45,845 bases of DNA from Oscillospiraceae bacterium (GCA_015068055.1 SVLG01000006.1:1-45845); one strand, 5' to 3'; positions 10,843-19,091 are shown, numbered from the stretch's first letter. Notes: a model not told the origin generated them from the letters alone. Translations and numbers: made by a program.

Positions 10843-11550
10843 ATGTTGGAAAACGAGCGAGACGGGCTGGCAAAGTCCCGTCATGAATTTAAGTTCATCT
10901 GCCGGGAAAGCACCCTGGCCGTGATACAGAGCCGGGTTCGCCCTTTGATGAGGCCGGACCCCCACGCAGGGCCGGACGGCGTATATCGGATCCGGAGTCT
11001 TTATTTTGATGACCCCGGCGGCAGCTGCTATCTGGAAAACGAAAACGGCACCGATCCCCGGGAAAAGTTCCGCATCCGCATCTATAACGGCAGCGCAGCC
11101 CGCATTTCTCTGGAGTTGAAGCAGAAACGGCAGGGAAAGACCCGCAAGCTCTCCTGCCCACTCACCGAAGCGCAATGCCGCAGCCTCATGGCCAGCTGTC
11201 CTTTGCCGGAATCCGCAGAGTATCCGCCTGTTCTGCAAAAATTGCTGCTGCTTATGAAAACCCGGCTTTACAGGCCGGTGATCATCGTGGAGTATGACCG
11301 CACCCCCTACATATATCCCTGCGGAAATGTCCGCGTTACACTGGATAAAAACATCTCTGCCTCCACGGCTTTCTCCGCCTTTCTGGCCCCGGAAATTCCC
11401 CGGCGGCCAATCATGGAGACCGGCACCCACATTCTGGAAGTAAAGTACGACGAATTCCTTCCCGACCCCATTCACGCAGCCCTGCAGACGGATCCGCTTT
11501 GGCAAACATCCTTTTCAAAATTCTATTTATGTCGAAAATACAGTTTATGA
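10843..11550 (+). CDS. VTC-domain polyphosphate polymerase
   Basis: 235 residues forming a single VTC (triphosphate tunnel fold) domain. In yeast Vtc4 this domain makes polyphosphate from ATP. The basic and acidic tunnel motifs are in order: RHEFKF (13-18), YRIRSLYFDD (48-57), KFRIRIYN (75-82), LELKQKRQGKTRK (90-102), VEYDR (149-153), VTLDKN (165-170), LEVKYD (198-203). There is no membrane segment; the yeast complex supplies one in another domain. The ATG at 10843 lies 7 nt after AAAGGA; a longer frame from 10648 overlaps eno and the promoter. Next gene DUF4956 follows after 16 bp. Polymerase activity is inferred from family, with the tunnel residues intact. Confidence 0.88.
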   Translation: MLENERDGLAKSRHEFKFICRESTLAVIQSRVRPLMRPDPHAGPDGVYRIRSLYFDDPGGSCYLENENGTDPREKFRIRIYNGSAARISLELKQKRQGKTRKLSCPLTEAQCRSLMASCPLPESAEYPPVLQKLLLLMKTRLYRPVIIVEYDRTPYIYPCGNVRVTLDKNISASTAFSAFLAPEIPRRPIMETGTHILEVKYDEFLPDPIHAALQTDPLWQTSFSKFYLCRKYSL

Positions 11551-11566
11551 GAAGCGAGGATAACGC

Positions 11567-12244
11567 ATGATAAACTACGTGGATATTTTTAAAAATTCCT
11601 TCCTGAATGCCTTCAGCACGGAGGGCCTGCCTGTGCCGTTTATCGTCTCCAGTCTTGTGCTTTCGGCGGTTATCGGTATGTATATTTTTCTGGTCTACCG
11701 GCTTTTGACCAGAAAGACCTTCTATTCCAAAAATTTCAATGTGGCGCTGGTTGCCATGACCATCATCACCACGGCCATCATCCTCGCCATGCAGGCCAGC
11801 ATCGTCATCTCTCTGGGCATGGTGGGTGCCCTCTCCATCGTCCGCTTCCGCACCGCCATCAAGGACCCTATGGATCTGGTCTATCTTTACTGGGCCATCG
11901 GCGTGGGCATCATCTGCGGCGCAGGCCTTGCGGAGCTGGCCTGTATTGTCTCCGTGGGCCTCACGGCGGTAATTCTCTTTCTCGACTATCTCCCCACGGC
12001 CAGGGCTCCCATGATGCTGGTAATCAACGCCGATGAACGCAGCGCCGAAGGAGATATCCTCGCTGTGGTGAAACAGTACAGCAGCGTCGTTCGTGTCAAG
12101 TCCCGGAACATTACCAACGGAAAGCTGGACATGGTCATGGAACTGCGTGTAAAGGACGAGAGCGGCCTCATTCAGGCCGTGGCAGATATTCCGGCGGTGA
12201 GCTTTTCCTCGCTGCTGGCTCACGACGGCGAAGTCACATTTTAA
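11567..12244 (+). CDS. DUF4956 membrane protein
   Basis: 225 residues: four or five hydrophobic segments between about 23 and 141, then a soluble C-terminal domain of about 80 residues with an ACT-like alternation of strands and helices. The most conserved-looking stretch is GALSIVRFRTAIKDP (87-101), a family hallmark. Biochemical function is not established. DUF4956, VTC and CotH genes are often neighbours in Firmicutes (from general knowledge), which suggests that it is the membrane partner, possibly a channel or anchor, of the soluble polymerase. It ends 6 bp before the CotH gene. Confidence 0.85.
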   Translation: MINYVDIFKNSFLNAFSTEGLPVPFIVSSLVLSAVIGMYIFLVYRLLTRKTFYSKNFNVALVAMTIITTAIILAMQASIVISLGMVGALSIVRFRTAIKDPMDLVYLYWAIGVGIICGAGLAELACIVSVGLTAVILFLDYLPTARAPMMLVINADERSAEGDILAVVKQYSSVVRVKSRNITNGKLDMVMELRVKDESGLIQAVADIPAVSFSSLLAHDGEVTF

Positions 12245-12250
12245 GAGGCG

Positions 12251-14041
12251 GTGATTCCTATTCGTCAGCAAACAAAAAAGCTGCTGATTGCGCTGCTTTT
12301 CACCGCCGCCATTTCGCTGCTGTTTCTTTCCCTCAACCGGGGAGCTGAGCGCCGGCTGCAACGTCTGCAGGAGGACGGCTTCATCTCCTTTTCCCATCCT
12401 TCGGGCTTTTATGACGAAGCCTTCACTCTGGAAATCAGCGGCGGCGGTCGTTACGACATCCGTTACACGCTGGACGGCAGCGAACCCACAGCCGCCTCGC
12501 CGCTCTACGAGCGCGGCAGCGGCATCTTCGTGGCGGATGTTTCACCCACGGCCAACCAACACTCGGCCCGGACGGACATCTCCGCCGGCTTCCACAGTGA
12601 ACTGCTGACAAAATACAGCGGCGGCGCCGCCCGTTACACCGTGTCCGACGAACCGGTGGATAAATGCACCATCCTTCGTGCGGCGGTCTTTAACGGCGCC
12701 ACGCGGGTTGGCGAAAGTGTCTTCGGCGTTTATTTCGTGTTTCCGGAACAGCTGGAAGCCTACCAAAAGCTCTATGCCGTCTCCATCACCGCTGACCCGG
12801 ATGACCTTTTCGGCTATGAGCGGGGCATTATGGTCACCGGAAAAACCATGGATGACTACTTTGCCTCCCAGGAACTCAGCGACGCCGAGCATAAAAGCCG
12901 TTGGGACAGCGCCTATTGGTGGTGGTGGCCGGCCAACTACCGCAACAAGGGCGTCGACTGGGAACGTACGGCGCACATCAGCGTTTTCAACGAAGATCAT
13001 CAGCCGGAGCTGGAGCAACTCTGCGGTATCCGCATTCAGGGCGGCGGCAGCCGGGGCCGTGCTCTCCGCAGCCTCCGCTGCTTCGCCAGACCCAAATACG
13101 CCGGGGCGGATACCTTTGATGTAAGCTTCTTTGGCAGCGACATCCGACCCGACAGCCTGATCCTTTTCGCCGGCGGCGATGACTACGGCTTTAACCTGCA
13201 GGACTATTTGGTTCACAGCATGGCGCGGGAGCTGAATTTTGCAACGATGGGCTTTGTTCCCTGCGCCTTCTTTCTCAATGGGGAGTTCTGGGGTGTCTAT
13301 CATCTCACCGAGGATTACAACGCCAACTTTATCGCCAACCATTATGCCGTTGAAGAAAACAATATCCTCATGATAAAAAACGGCGCCGTGGAAGCTGGCG
13401 CGGAGTATCAGCTGCAGCTCTACAATGACATGATTCTGGAGCTTGCCCGGGCGGACATGACCATAGAGGCAAACTATCGCAGAGCCTGCGAACGGATCGA
13501 CATGGACAGCTATATTGATTATTACGCCCTACAGACCTATGTGGCCCGCTATAACGACTGGCCCGGCGCTAACTACGCCGTCTGGAGGACCACGGATCGG
13601 GAAGACTCTCCGTACGGGGACTGCAAGTGGCGCTGGATGCTCTTTGATATGAACTCCGGGGCTCTGGCCGGAGAATTTTATAACCGCTCCGCCGAGGACT
13701 CCGTTGCCTATGTGCTGCAAAAGGATGAGACCTTCCGCTCCCTTTTCCGGAATGCAGATTTCCAGAAGCGCTACGCCGAACGTCTCTTGTATATAAGCGA
13801 GGAAGTTTTTGACCCGGAACGCTGCGCAGCCTTTATTGATGACTATGCCGGAAACGCCGGAACACTTTTACAGCAGACCAATATGCGCATCTACAACAAT
13901 CCCAAAGCAGAAAATTTTGAAACGTACACGGAAAATCTCAAGCTGTTTTTTGCAGAGCGAGGCGCAAACATTCGGGAGCAATTGGCGTTGCATCTGGACG
14001 ACGCCGTGACCGCAGAACTTGATTTAACAACTATCACGTAA
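12251..14041 (+). CDS. CotH-like protein kinase, membrane-anchored
   Basis: 596 residues from a GTG start at 12251, with weak AAGAGG upstream. An N-terminal membrane segment (about 11-27) puts the rest outside the cell or under the forespore membrane. Residues 43-86 resemble a chitobiase C-terminal/FN3-like domain (YTLDGSEPT). The CotH kinase domain spans about 175-590: GIRIQGGGSRGRALR (259-273), LNGEFWGVYHLTE (342-354), an N-rich helix near 435-441, and WRWMLFDMNSG (460-470) with the probable metal aspartate. In Bacillus, CotH phosphorylates spore coat proteins. No coat substrate is encoded here. Here it shares an operon with a polyphosphate polymerase, so the usual role is only a guess. Confidence 0.85.
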   Translation: MIPIRQQTKKLLIALLFTAAISLLFLSLNRGAERRLQRLQEDGFISFSHPSGFYDEAFTLEISGGGRYDIRYTLDGSEPTAASPLYERGSGIFVADVSPTANQHSARTDISAGFHSELLTKYSGGAARYTVSDEPVDKCTILRAAVFNGATRVGESVFGVYFVFPEQLEAYQKLYAVSITADPDDLFGYERGIMVTGKTMDDYFASQELSDAEHKSRWDSAYWWWWPANYRNKGVDWERTAHISVFNEDHQPELEQLCGIRIQGGGSRGRALRSLRCFARPKYAGADTFDVSFFGSDIRPDSLILFAGGDDYGFNLQDYLVHSMARELNFATMGFVPCAFFLNGEFWGVYHLTEDYNANFIANHYAVEENNILMIKNGAVEAGAEYQLQLYNDMILELARADMTIEANYRRACERIDMDSYIDYYALQTYVARYNDWPGANYAVWRTTDREDSPYGDCKWRWMLFDMNSGALAGEFYNRSAEDSVAYVLQKDETFRSLFRNADFQKRYAERLLYISEEVFDPERCAAFIDDYAGNAGTLLQQTNMRIYNNPKAENFETYTENLKLFFAERGANIREQLALHLDDAVTAELDLTTIT

Positions 14042-14070
14042 AAAAAGACAGCCTCTCGGCTGTCTTTTTT
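14041..14070. terminator. Bidirectional terminator between the CotH and regulator genes
   Basis: Stem GACAGCC (14047-14053) / GGCTGTC (14058-14064) with a TCTC loop, flanked by an A-run and a T-run. It serves both converging transcripts. Confidence 0.88.
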
Positions 14071-15367
14071 ACATCCCTTCAAAGCGGATCCGGTAGCGCT
14101 TGGCGGGGCGGCCGGGGCGGTTGAGGGTGCGGCTGTACTGCACGGCGGCCAGGCCGCAGTCGCAGAGTTTGTCCAGAATGCGCAGGGCGCTGCGGGGCGT
14201 AAGCTCCAGAGCTTCCGCCAGCTCCTCGGCCGAGAGACTGTCCTCCCGGCGCTCACTGAGCAGGGCGGTGATGCGGTTTATATAGCGCAGGGGTACGCCG
14301 CTCATACGGCTGTAGCGCTCGGGGCTCTCCTTCCCCGCCGAGGCGGCGGGCACGCCACCGGGCTTTTCGGCGGTGAGACCCAGGAGACAGCCATCCGACG
14401 TGACCACATAGGCGGGCAAGCCCCCGCTTCCCATGGCCTCCATAACACCGCGCTGGGCATTCCGGTGGGCGTCCACCACGTTGTCGGCGCAGCCCCAACC
14501 CACCGCCACCTCAAAGGGCAGGGCCAAATTCAGCTGGGCGGTCACCGGGCAGACGGTGTACTGCTCTGTCAGTTCCCGGAGGGTGGAGACGTTGCAGGTC
14601 AGCTCGATGCGGTCGCCGTGGCGGTAGATGAGGAAAATATCCCCCATGCGCTTGTTGCAGCTCTCCAGCTGCCGCTGCAGTTCGTCCATGACGGTCTCAC
14701 TCCGTTCCCCTTCCCGGGGCAGCACCAGCCCCACGCAGCTGGCCGCGTCGTGGACGCGCTCGGTGGTGAGCCGCAGCTCCAGGCCCCGGAAGGTCTCCAG
14801 CATGGTCTCGGGGGAGGGGAGGATAAAGCGGTAGCGGATGCCGTCGGCCTGAAAATAGTGCTCCATGCTCCGAAAACGGGTGACGATCAGGTCTACCTGT
14901 CCGCTGGCCCAGAGCTGGCGGTAATGGTCCAGAGAGCGCTGATACACGGAGGCATGGGGGTAGTCCGGCACGCTGCCGTTTGACTGCAGGGGGATGCCCG
15001 GTCGGCCGAAGATCATCTCAAAGTTCACCGGGATCTCCGGCTCGTCGATGAATACCCGGGAGAAGTCCAGCTCCGGCTCCTGCACCGCCAGCTGCGCGAT
15101 GAGGCAGTAATAGTCCCGGTCGGAGATGGTAAAGAACGCATGGGGCTGGGGGATGCTGCCGAAACGCTCCAGAATCACATGATAGGGATAGGAGCCGCTG
15201 AACAAAAGGGCATCAAAGCGCTCGGCATTCTCCTGATAAACCTCGTAGAGATGCTCCAGCGAGGAATAGGGCAGGTAGGTGATCTTGCTGCGCTTGCGCA
15301 TCTCCTTTTCCACCTGCATAATGCTGTGGAGCGTCTGCTCGGCGGTGATGATACCAATGGAATACAT
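14069..15367 (-). CDS. Putative three-domain transcription regulator (sensor - GTP-cyclohydrolase/GGDEF-like - winged helix)
   Basis: 432 residues, soluble. The N-terminal ~200 residues look like a periplasmic-binding or PrpR-N type sensor (IGIITAEQTL, FDALLFSG). Residues about 235-330 resemble the GGDEF / archaeal GTP cyclohydrolase III fold (MGDIFLIYRHGDRIEL, then VAVGWGCADNVVDAHRNAQ) without the catalytic GGDEF string. Residues about 365-425 form a winged helix (SAEELAEALELTPRSALRILDKL, RPGRPAKRYRI wing; quoted in parts). The family is not one I can name. ATG 15367 sits 8 nt after a G-rich binding site. It diverges from folT, and the shared spacer holds repeated decamers that are its probable operator. 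Ligand and targets are inferred, not shown. Confidence 0.6.
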   Translation of the reverse strand: MYSIGIITAEQTLHSIMQVEKEMRKRSKITYLPYSSLEHLYEVYQENAERFDALLFSGSYPYHVILERFGSIPQPHAFFTISDRDYYCLIAQLAVQEPELDFSRVFIDEPEIPVNFEMIFGRPGIPLQSNGSVPDYPHASVYQRSLDHYRQLWASGQVDLIVTRFRSMEHYFQADGIRYRFILPSPETMLETFRGLELRLTTERVHDAASCVGLVLPREGERSETVMDELQRQLESCNKRMGDIFLIYRHGDRIELTCNVSTLRELTEQYTVCPVTAQLNLALPFEVAVGWGCADNVVDAHRNAQRGVMEAMGSGGLPAYVVTSDGCLLGLTAEKPGGVPAASAGKESPERYSRMSGVPLRYINRITALLSERREDSLSAEELAEALELTPRSALRILDKLCDCGLAAVQYSRTLNRPGRPAKRYRIRFEGM

Positions 15368-15391
15368 GGCGCATGCCCCCTTTCACCGGGT

Positions 15392-15397
15392 ATTATA
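15392..15397 (-). promoter_or_regulatory. -10 element of the regulator promoter
   Basis: TATAAT on the minus strand, 24 bp before the regulator start. No good -35 is found at 16-18 bp, which suggests that the promoter needs an activator. The decamer pair at 15430-15451 lies just upstream. Confidence 0.5.
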
Positions 15398-15429
15398 GCG
15401 CGTTCTTTTCCGTCACGCCAGTGGCAAAA

Positions 15430-15451
15430 TGTCTAAAATTTTGTCTTAAAT
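15430..15451 (+). promoter_or_regulatory. Candidate operator, decamer pair 1
   Basis: TGTCTAAAAT (15430-15439) and TGTCTTAAAT (15442-15451), direct repeats with a 12-bp period. They lie about 45-65 bp upstream of the regulator's expected transcription start. Confidence 0.55.
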
Positions 15452-15495
15452 TAAGCGCAGATTGACGAAAAGTTTTTTCTGTTAAAGTGACAGAA

Positions 15496-15516
15496 TGTTC
15501 AAAATATGCCTAATAT
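15496..15516 (+). promoter_or_regulatory. Candidate operator, decamer pair 2 (degenerate)
   Basis: TGTTCAAAAT (15496-15505) and TGCCTAATAT (15507-15516), an 11-bp period. They resemble pair 1 with one to three changes and are the weakest of the three pairs. Confidence 0.4.
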
Positions 15517-15562
15517 CCACACAAAAACCGGATATTATTCTATTAAAATATTCTGAAACTCG

Positions 15563-15591
15563 TTGACAAGCGCCGCAATTAAACGTATAAT
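15563..15591 (+). promoter_or_regulatory. Sigma-A type promoter of folT-folC
   Basis: TTGACA (15563-15568), 17-bp spacer, TATAAT (15586-15591): both hexamers match the consensus perfectly. A repressor would be needed to control it. The leader is about 65 nt. Confidence 0.88.
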
Positions 15592-15615
15592 GCCCTTGGA
15601 AAACAGGATAATTTT

Positions 15616-15637
15616 TGTCCTAAATTGTGTCCAAAAT
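15616..15637 (+). promoter_or_regulatory. Candidate operator, decamer pair 3, within the folT leader
   Basis: TGTCCTAAAT (15616-15625) and TGTCCAAAAT (15628-15637), 12-bp period as in pair 1. At about +18 to +39 from the folT transcription start it is well placed to block elongation or promoter escape. Confidence 0.55.
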
Positions 15638-15663
15638 CCCCGTAATGGAAAGGAGAGATCTTT

Positions 15664-16179
15664 ATGAAATCGAAGATCTTTGAAACCCGGAATCTGGTCA
15701 TTCTGAGCTTTCTGGTAACGCTGCAGGTCGTGCTGGAGCGGCTGGGCGGCATCAATGTGCTGGAGATGAAGATCGGCTTCGGCTTCCTCCCCATCGTCAT
15801 GGCGGCGGTGCTCTACGGCCCCGTGGGCGGTGCCATTGTCGGCGGCATGGGCGATCTTCTCGGCTCCCTCCTCTTTCCCACGGGTGCCTATATGCCCTGC
15901 TTCACCCTGACGGCCGTGCTGGTGGGTCTGGAACTGGGCTTCTTCCTGCATAAGAAGCGCAGCCATCTGCGCGTGGCCATCGCCACCGTACTCCATCAGC
16001 TGGTGCTGGTCTGGTTCCTGAACACCTACTGGATTGTTCTCTTTTTCACCCACAAGGCTTACACCGCCCAGCTGGTCATGCGTCTGCCCCAGCTGCTGAT
16101 CATGACCGTGGTGGAGTTCCTTGTGACCACTGCGCTGCTGCCCCTGTTCAGCCGTTACGAAAAGAAGGTTCTCGCATGA
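15664..16179 (+). CDS. folT: Folate ECF transporter S component FolT
   Basis: 171 residues with five or six membrane helices. The FolT-type signature is clear: KIGFGFLPIVMAAVLYGP (residues about 36-53), GGMGDLLGSLLFPTG, and a final charged tail. S components bind the vitamin and work with a shared EcfA-EcfA'-EcfT module, which is not in this window. The ATG at 15664 follows AAAGGAGAG. It overlaps folC by 4 bp (ATGA), and the pairing supports folate as substrate, since FolC polyglutamylation traps imported folate. No tetrahydrofolate riboswitch is visible in the leader. Confidence 0.87.
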   Translation: MKSKIFETRNLVILSFLVTLQVVLERLGGINVLEMKIGFGFLPIVMAAVLYGPVGGAIVGGMGDLLGSLLFPTGAYMPCFTLTAVLVGLELGFFLHKKRSHLRVAIATVLHQLVLVWFLNTYWIVLFFTHKAYTAQLVMRLPQLLIMTVVEFLVTTALLPLFSRYEKKVLA

Positions 16180-17444
16180 CATTTCAGGAAGCTGTCAATT
16201 TCATCACCGCCGCCAACGCCAAGGGCAGCTGCCCGGGTATGGAGCGGATCGAGGAACTCATGAGCCGTCTGGGTAACCCCCAGGCGGCCATGCGCTTTGT
16301 TCACGTTACCGGCACCAACGGCAAGGGCAGCGCCGCCACCATGCTCTCCGCCATTCTCACGGCGGCGGGCTATCGCTGCGGCCTCTACACCTCCCCCCAC
16401 CTTCTGAGCTATAAGGAGGACTTCCGGGTAAACGGTCAGGAGCTCAGCGACGAGGATTTCTGCGCCGCGGTGGAGGCCGTGGCCGCCGCCGAGAAGGGCA
16501 TGGAGGATGCGCCCACGGAGTATGAGCGCCTGACCGCCATTGCCATTGAGTGTTTCCGCCGGGCCGACTGCGACATCTCCATTCTGGAAGTGGGCTGCGG
16601 CGGCGAGGGAGACAGCACCAACATCATCCCCAGCCCCGAGGCTGCCATGATCATGAACATCGGGCTGGAACATATGAGTATGCTGGGCGACACGCTGGAG
16701 AAGATCGCCACGGTCAAGAGCGGCATTATCAAGCCCGGCTGCGACGCCGTTTGCTACCGGAGCTGCGAGAGCGTGGAGCAGGTGCTGGCAGCGCGCTGCG
16801 AAAAGGTGGGTGCGCGGCTGCACAAGGCCGACTTCGACGCCATGGAGCGTCTTGACAGCGACCTCAGCGGTCAGCGCTTCCGCTGGCGCGGTCAGGAGCT
16901 GACGCTGGCGCTGCTGGGCGAACACCAGCTGAAGAACGCCGCCGTGGTCCTCACCACGGTGGAGGCACTGCGCCAGCGGGGCTGGAACATTGATGAAACC
17001 GCCGTGGCGGAGGGTCTGGCCGCCGCCCGCTGGCCGGCCCGCTTTGAGGTGCTGCGCCACGACCCCCTCTTTGTGGTGGATGGGGGCCACAACCCTCAGT
17101 GCGCCGAGGCCATGGCTGCCCTGCTCCGGGAAAACCGGGCGGAAAATTCCCTGACCTTCCTGCTGGGCGCGCTGGCCGACAAGGATTATCGGCAGATGCT
17201 GGAGCTGATCTGGCCCTGGGCCAAAGACTTTATCACCGTCACCCCGGAAAGCCACCGGGCCCTGCCCGCCGAGGCCATGGCGGAGGTCATCCGCAGCATG
17301 GGCAAGGAGGCCACTGCCTGCGGCAGCATCGATGACGGCGTGGCACTCTGCATGGAGCGGGGCGTGGATACGCTGGCCTTCGGCTCTCTCTACATGGCGG
17401 GCCACGCCCGGGAGAGCTTTCTGAGGAGGCTGAACCATGGGTAA
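16176..17444 (+). CDS. folC: Folylpolyglutamate synthase / dihydrofolate synthase
   Basis: 422 residues of the Mur-ligase fold. It adds glutamates to folates (and possibly glutamate to dihydropteroate). The P-loop is GTNGKGS (46-52), followed by the omega-loop region LYTSPHLLSYKEDF and a late VVDGGHNPQC motif that marks the C-terminal domain. It overlaps folT by 4 bp and the next gene by 8 bp, so the three are translationally linked. No other folate synthesis gene is nearby, so salvage rather than de novo synthesis is suggested here. Confidence 0.95.
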   Translation: MTFQEAVNFITAANAKGSCPGMERIEELMSRLGNPQAAMRFVHVTGTNGKGSAATMLSAILTAAGYRCGLYTSPHLLSYKEDFRVNGQELSDEDFCAAVEAVAAAEKGMEDAPTEYERLTAIAIECFRRADCDISILEVGCGGEGDSTNIIPSPEAAMIMNIGLEHMSMLGDTLEKIATVKSGIIKPGCDAVCYRSCESVEQVLAARCEKVGARLHKADFDAMERLDSDLSGQRFRWRGQELTLALLGEHQLKNAAVVLTTVEALRQRGWNIDETAVAEGLAAARWPARFEVLRHDPLFVVDGGHNPQCAEAMAALLRENRAENSLTFLLGALADKDYRQMLELIWPWAKDFITVTPESHRALPAEAMAEVIRSMGKEATACGSIDDGVALCMERGVDTLAFGSLYMAGHARESFLRRLNHG

Positions 17445-18858
17445 ACGATGCTTACCGCTGCTTTTTGCCCTGCTGCTTCTGGTCGGCTGCGGCGAAAAAG
17501 CGCCGGAGATACCCCCGGCGGACGAGGCGGCCGCTGCCGCCATGGACGCTTTCTGCGCCGCACACCCGGAGGAGGCCCTCCGCTGGAGCGCTGCCGGGGA
17601 CTGCGCGGAGACGGAGAGCACGGCCGAATTTCCGGTGACGCTTCATTATACCGATGCCGCGGCCCTCGCCGAGGGTCTTGCTGCCGAGGTGGAGACCGCG
17701 CTGGCCGCGCGGATGGAGACGGTAACCTTTGCCTCCGAGCTTTGCGAGGGCGGAGCCTACCGGCCCGATGTCCTGACCGCAGCCTGGGAAGCGGCGCTGA
17801 GCGGACGCGCGGCACAGGAAACCACCGCGGACTTCACGCTCCGCCTCCGCTATGACGGCAGTCAGTGGCTGGCCGAAAACGAACCGGAGATCGAAAGCCT
17901 TGCGGCAGCGCTGGCCGCCGAGGAGGCCGCGCTGGCGGAGATCGTGCCGCCCCGGAAGATCTACCGGCTGGACCCCAACGCCACCGTGGGTCCCGCCCCC
18001 AACCCCGACGGCTTTCTGGTGACGGAGGACGCCGCGGAGATCGACGCTCTGCTGCAGCGCCCCGAAGCTCAGGCCCTCATCAACGGCCAAAAGACCGCCT
18101 GGGACAGTCTCCGCCAGCGCAAGGAGGGGACGAAGCTTCATGCCTATCTGGACGAGACCATTCTGGTACTGGTCTGGCAGGAGCATCGCATCCCGGCCAC
18201 GCTGACCTTTGCCGAGGTCTTCATCGCCGACGGCTCCCAGCTGATACGAAAGCTCTCCGATGACACTTACGGCTCCTTCAGCCTTGTGGTGCCCACGGAA
18301 TTTGCCCGGCAGACCAACGCCGTCCTGCTCACCGACGGAGACTTCTACATGCTCCGGGGCGGCTACGGCATCAACGTCTGGCAGGGGGAGATTTACCAGA
18401 ACAAGGGCGAGCTGGCCGACTCCTGTTTCTTTGACAGCCAGGGCAACATGCTCTTTGCCTACGCCGGAGAACTCACCACCCCCGAGGCGGTGGAGCAGTT
18501 TGTAAAGGACAACGACATCCGCACGGGCTTCTCCTTTGGCCCGGTGATGGTGGATGAGGGCGTGAATGTCTGCCCGGACTACTACGCCGTGGGCGACTAT
18601 CTGGGTGAGCTGGCCCGCTGCTGCTTTGCCCAGCTGGGCGAGCTCCACTACCTCATCGCCACCGCAGACTATTATTACAGCATTCCCGCCATGGCGGACC
18701 TGCTCATTGAGCGGGGTGCCCGGTGGGCTTACAATCTGGACGGCGGCCAGTCCTCGGCCATCATCCTCCGGGGTGAACAGCTCAACCCCAGCATTTTCGG
18801 AACGGAGCGGGCCCAGAGCGACTGCATCTTCTTTGCCACGGCCCTGCCGGAGAAATAA
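17437..18858 (+). CDS. Lipoprotein with a phosphodiester glycosidase (NAGPA) domain
   Basis: 473 residues. A signal peptide with lipobox LVGC (C18 lipidated) places it on the outer face of the membrane. The N-terminal half (about 20-250) is alanine/glutamate-rich and of unknown fold, with two short repeats of a YRP.....AW..AL type. The C-terminal half (about 270-470) is a phosphodiester glycosidase domain: RTGFSFGP, then AYNLDGGQSSAIIL near the end, the usual NLDGG(G/Q)S catalytic loop. Such enzymes remove GlcNAc-1-phosphate capping groups or act on teichoic or phospho-glycans. It overlaps folC by 8 bp. No functional link to folate is apparent; the link may be only co-transcription. Confidence 0.85.
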   Translation: MGKRCLPLLFALLLLVGCGEKAPEIPPADEAAAAAMDAFCAAHPEEALRWSAAGDCAETESTAEFPVTLHYTDAAALAEGLAAEVETALAARMETVTFASELCEGGAYRPDVLTAAWEAALSGRAAQETTADFTLRLRYDGSQWLAENEPEIESLAAALAAEEAALAEIVPPRKIYRLDPNATVGPAPNPDGFLVTEDAAEIDALLQRPEAQALINGQKTAWDSLRQRKEGTKLHAYLDETILVLVWQEHRIPATLTFAEVFIADGSQLIRKLSDDTYGSFSLVVPTEFARQTNAVLLTDGDFYMLRGGYGINVWQGEIYQNKGELADSCFFDSQGNMLFAYAGELTTPEAVEQFVKDNDIRTGFSFGPVMVDEGVNVCPDYYAVGDYLGELARCCFAQLGELHYLIATADYYYSIPAMADLLIERGARWAYNLDGGQSSAIILRGEQLNPSIFGTERAQSDCIFFATALPEK

Positions 18859-18886
18859 AAAAGAGAGCCAAAAGGCTCTCTTTTTT
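18859..18886. terminator. Bidirectional terminator
   Basis: Stem GAGAGCC (18863-18869) / GGCTCTC (18874-18880) with an AAAA loop, A-run before and T-run after. It ends both the folT operon and the converging dnaD operon. Confidence 0.88.
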
Positions 18887-19091
18887 ATTTCTTCTTTTTC
18901 GGCAGGGGGCGCTTGTTGCCGTTTTCATCCACCAGATAGGTGTTTTCCAGAATCTGCAGAGCACCCTGACGCCACTCGGCGATGTAGGCCTTGCGCAGGT
19001 CGGCCCGCTCAGCCTCCTCCTCCGGTGTAAGGCCCCGCTCCTTGGCCAGCTTTGCCAGCTCATTGATGCGTGCGAGTTTTTCTTCAATCAT
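18885..19091 (-). CDS. DUF896 small protein (YnzC/SosA-like)
   Basis: 68 residues from ATG 19091. The sequence EEKLARINELAKLAKERGL, then TPEEEAERADLRKAYIAEWR, is the helical hairpin of DUF896, ending in a KKKK tail. In Bacillus one such gene (ynzC) lies in the SOS-regulated yneA operon. No LexA box was noticed here. The start chosen overlaps the HD gene by 8 bp; a start at 19115 would add eight residues but lies further inside that gene. Last gene of the dnaD operon. Function unknown. Confidence 0.85.
   Translation of the reverse strand: MIEEKLARINELAKLAKERGLTPEEEAERADLRKAYIAEWRQGALQILENTYLVDENGNKRPLPKKKK

Noticed and set aside
15592..15663. Tetrahydrofolate riboswitch before folT
   Set aside because: The leader is about 65 nt, AT-rich and without the conserved THF-I or THF-II core, so control by the decamer sites is more likely.
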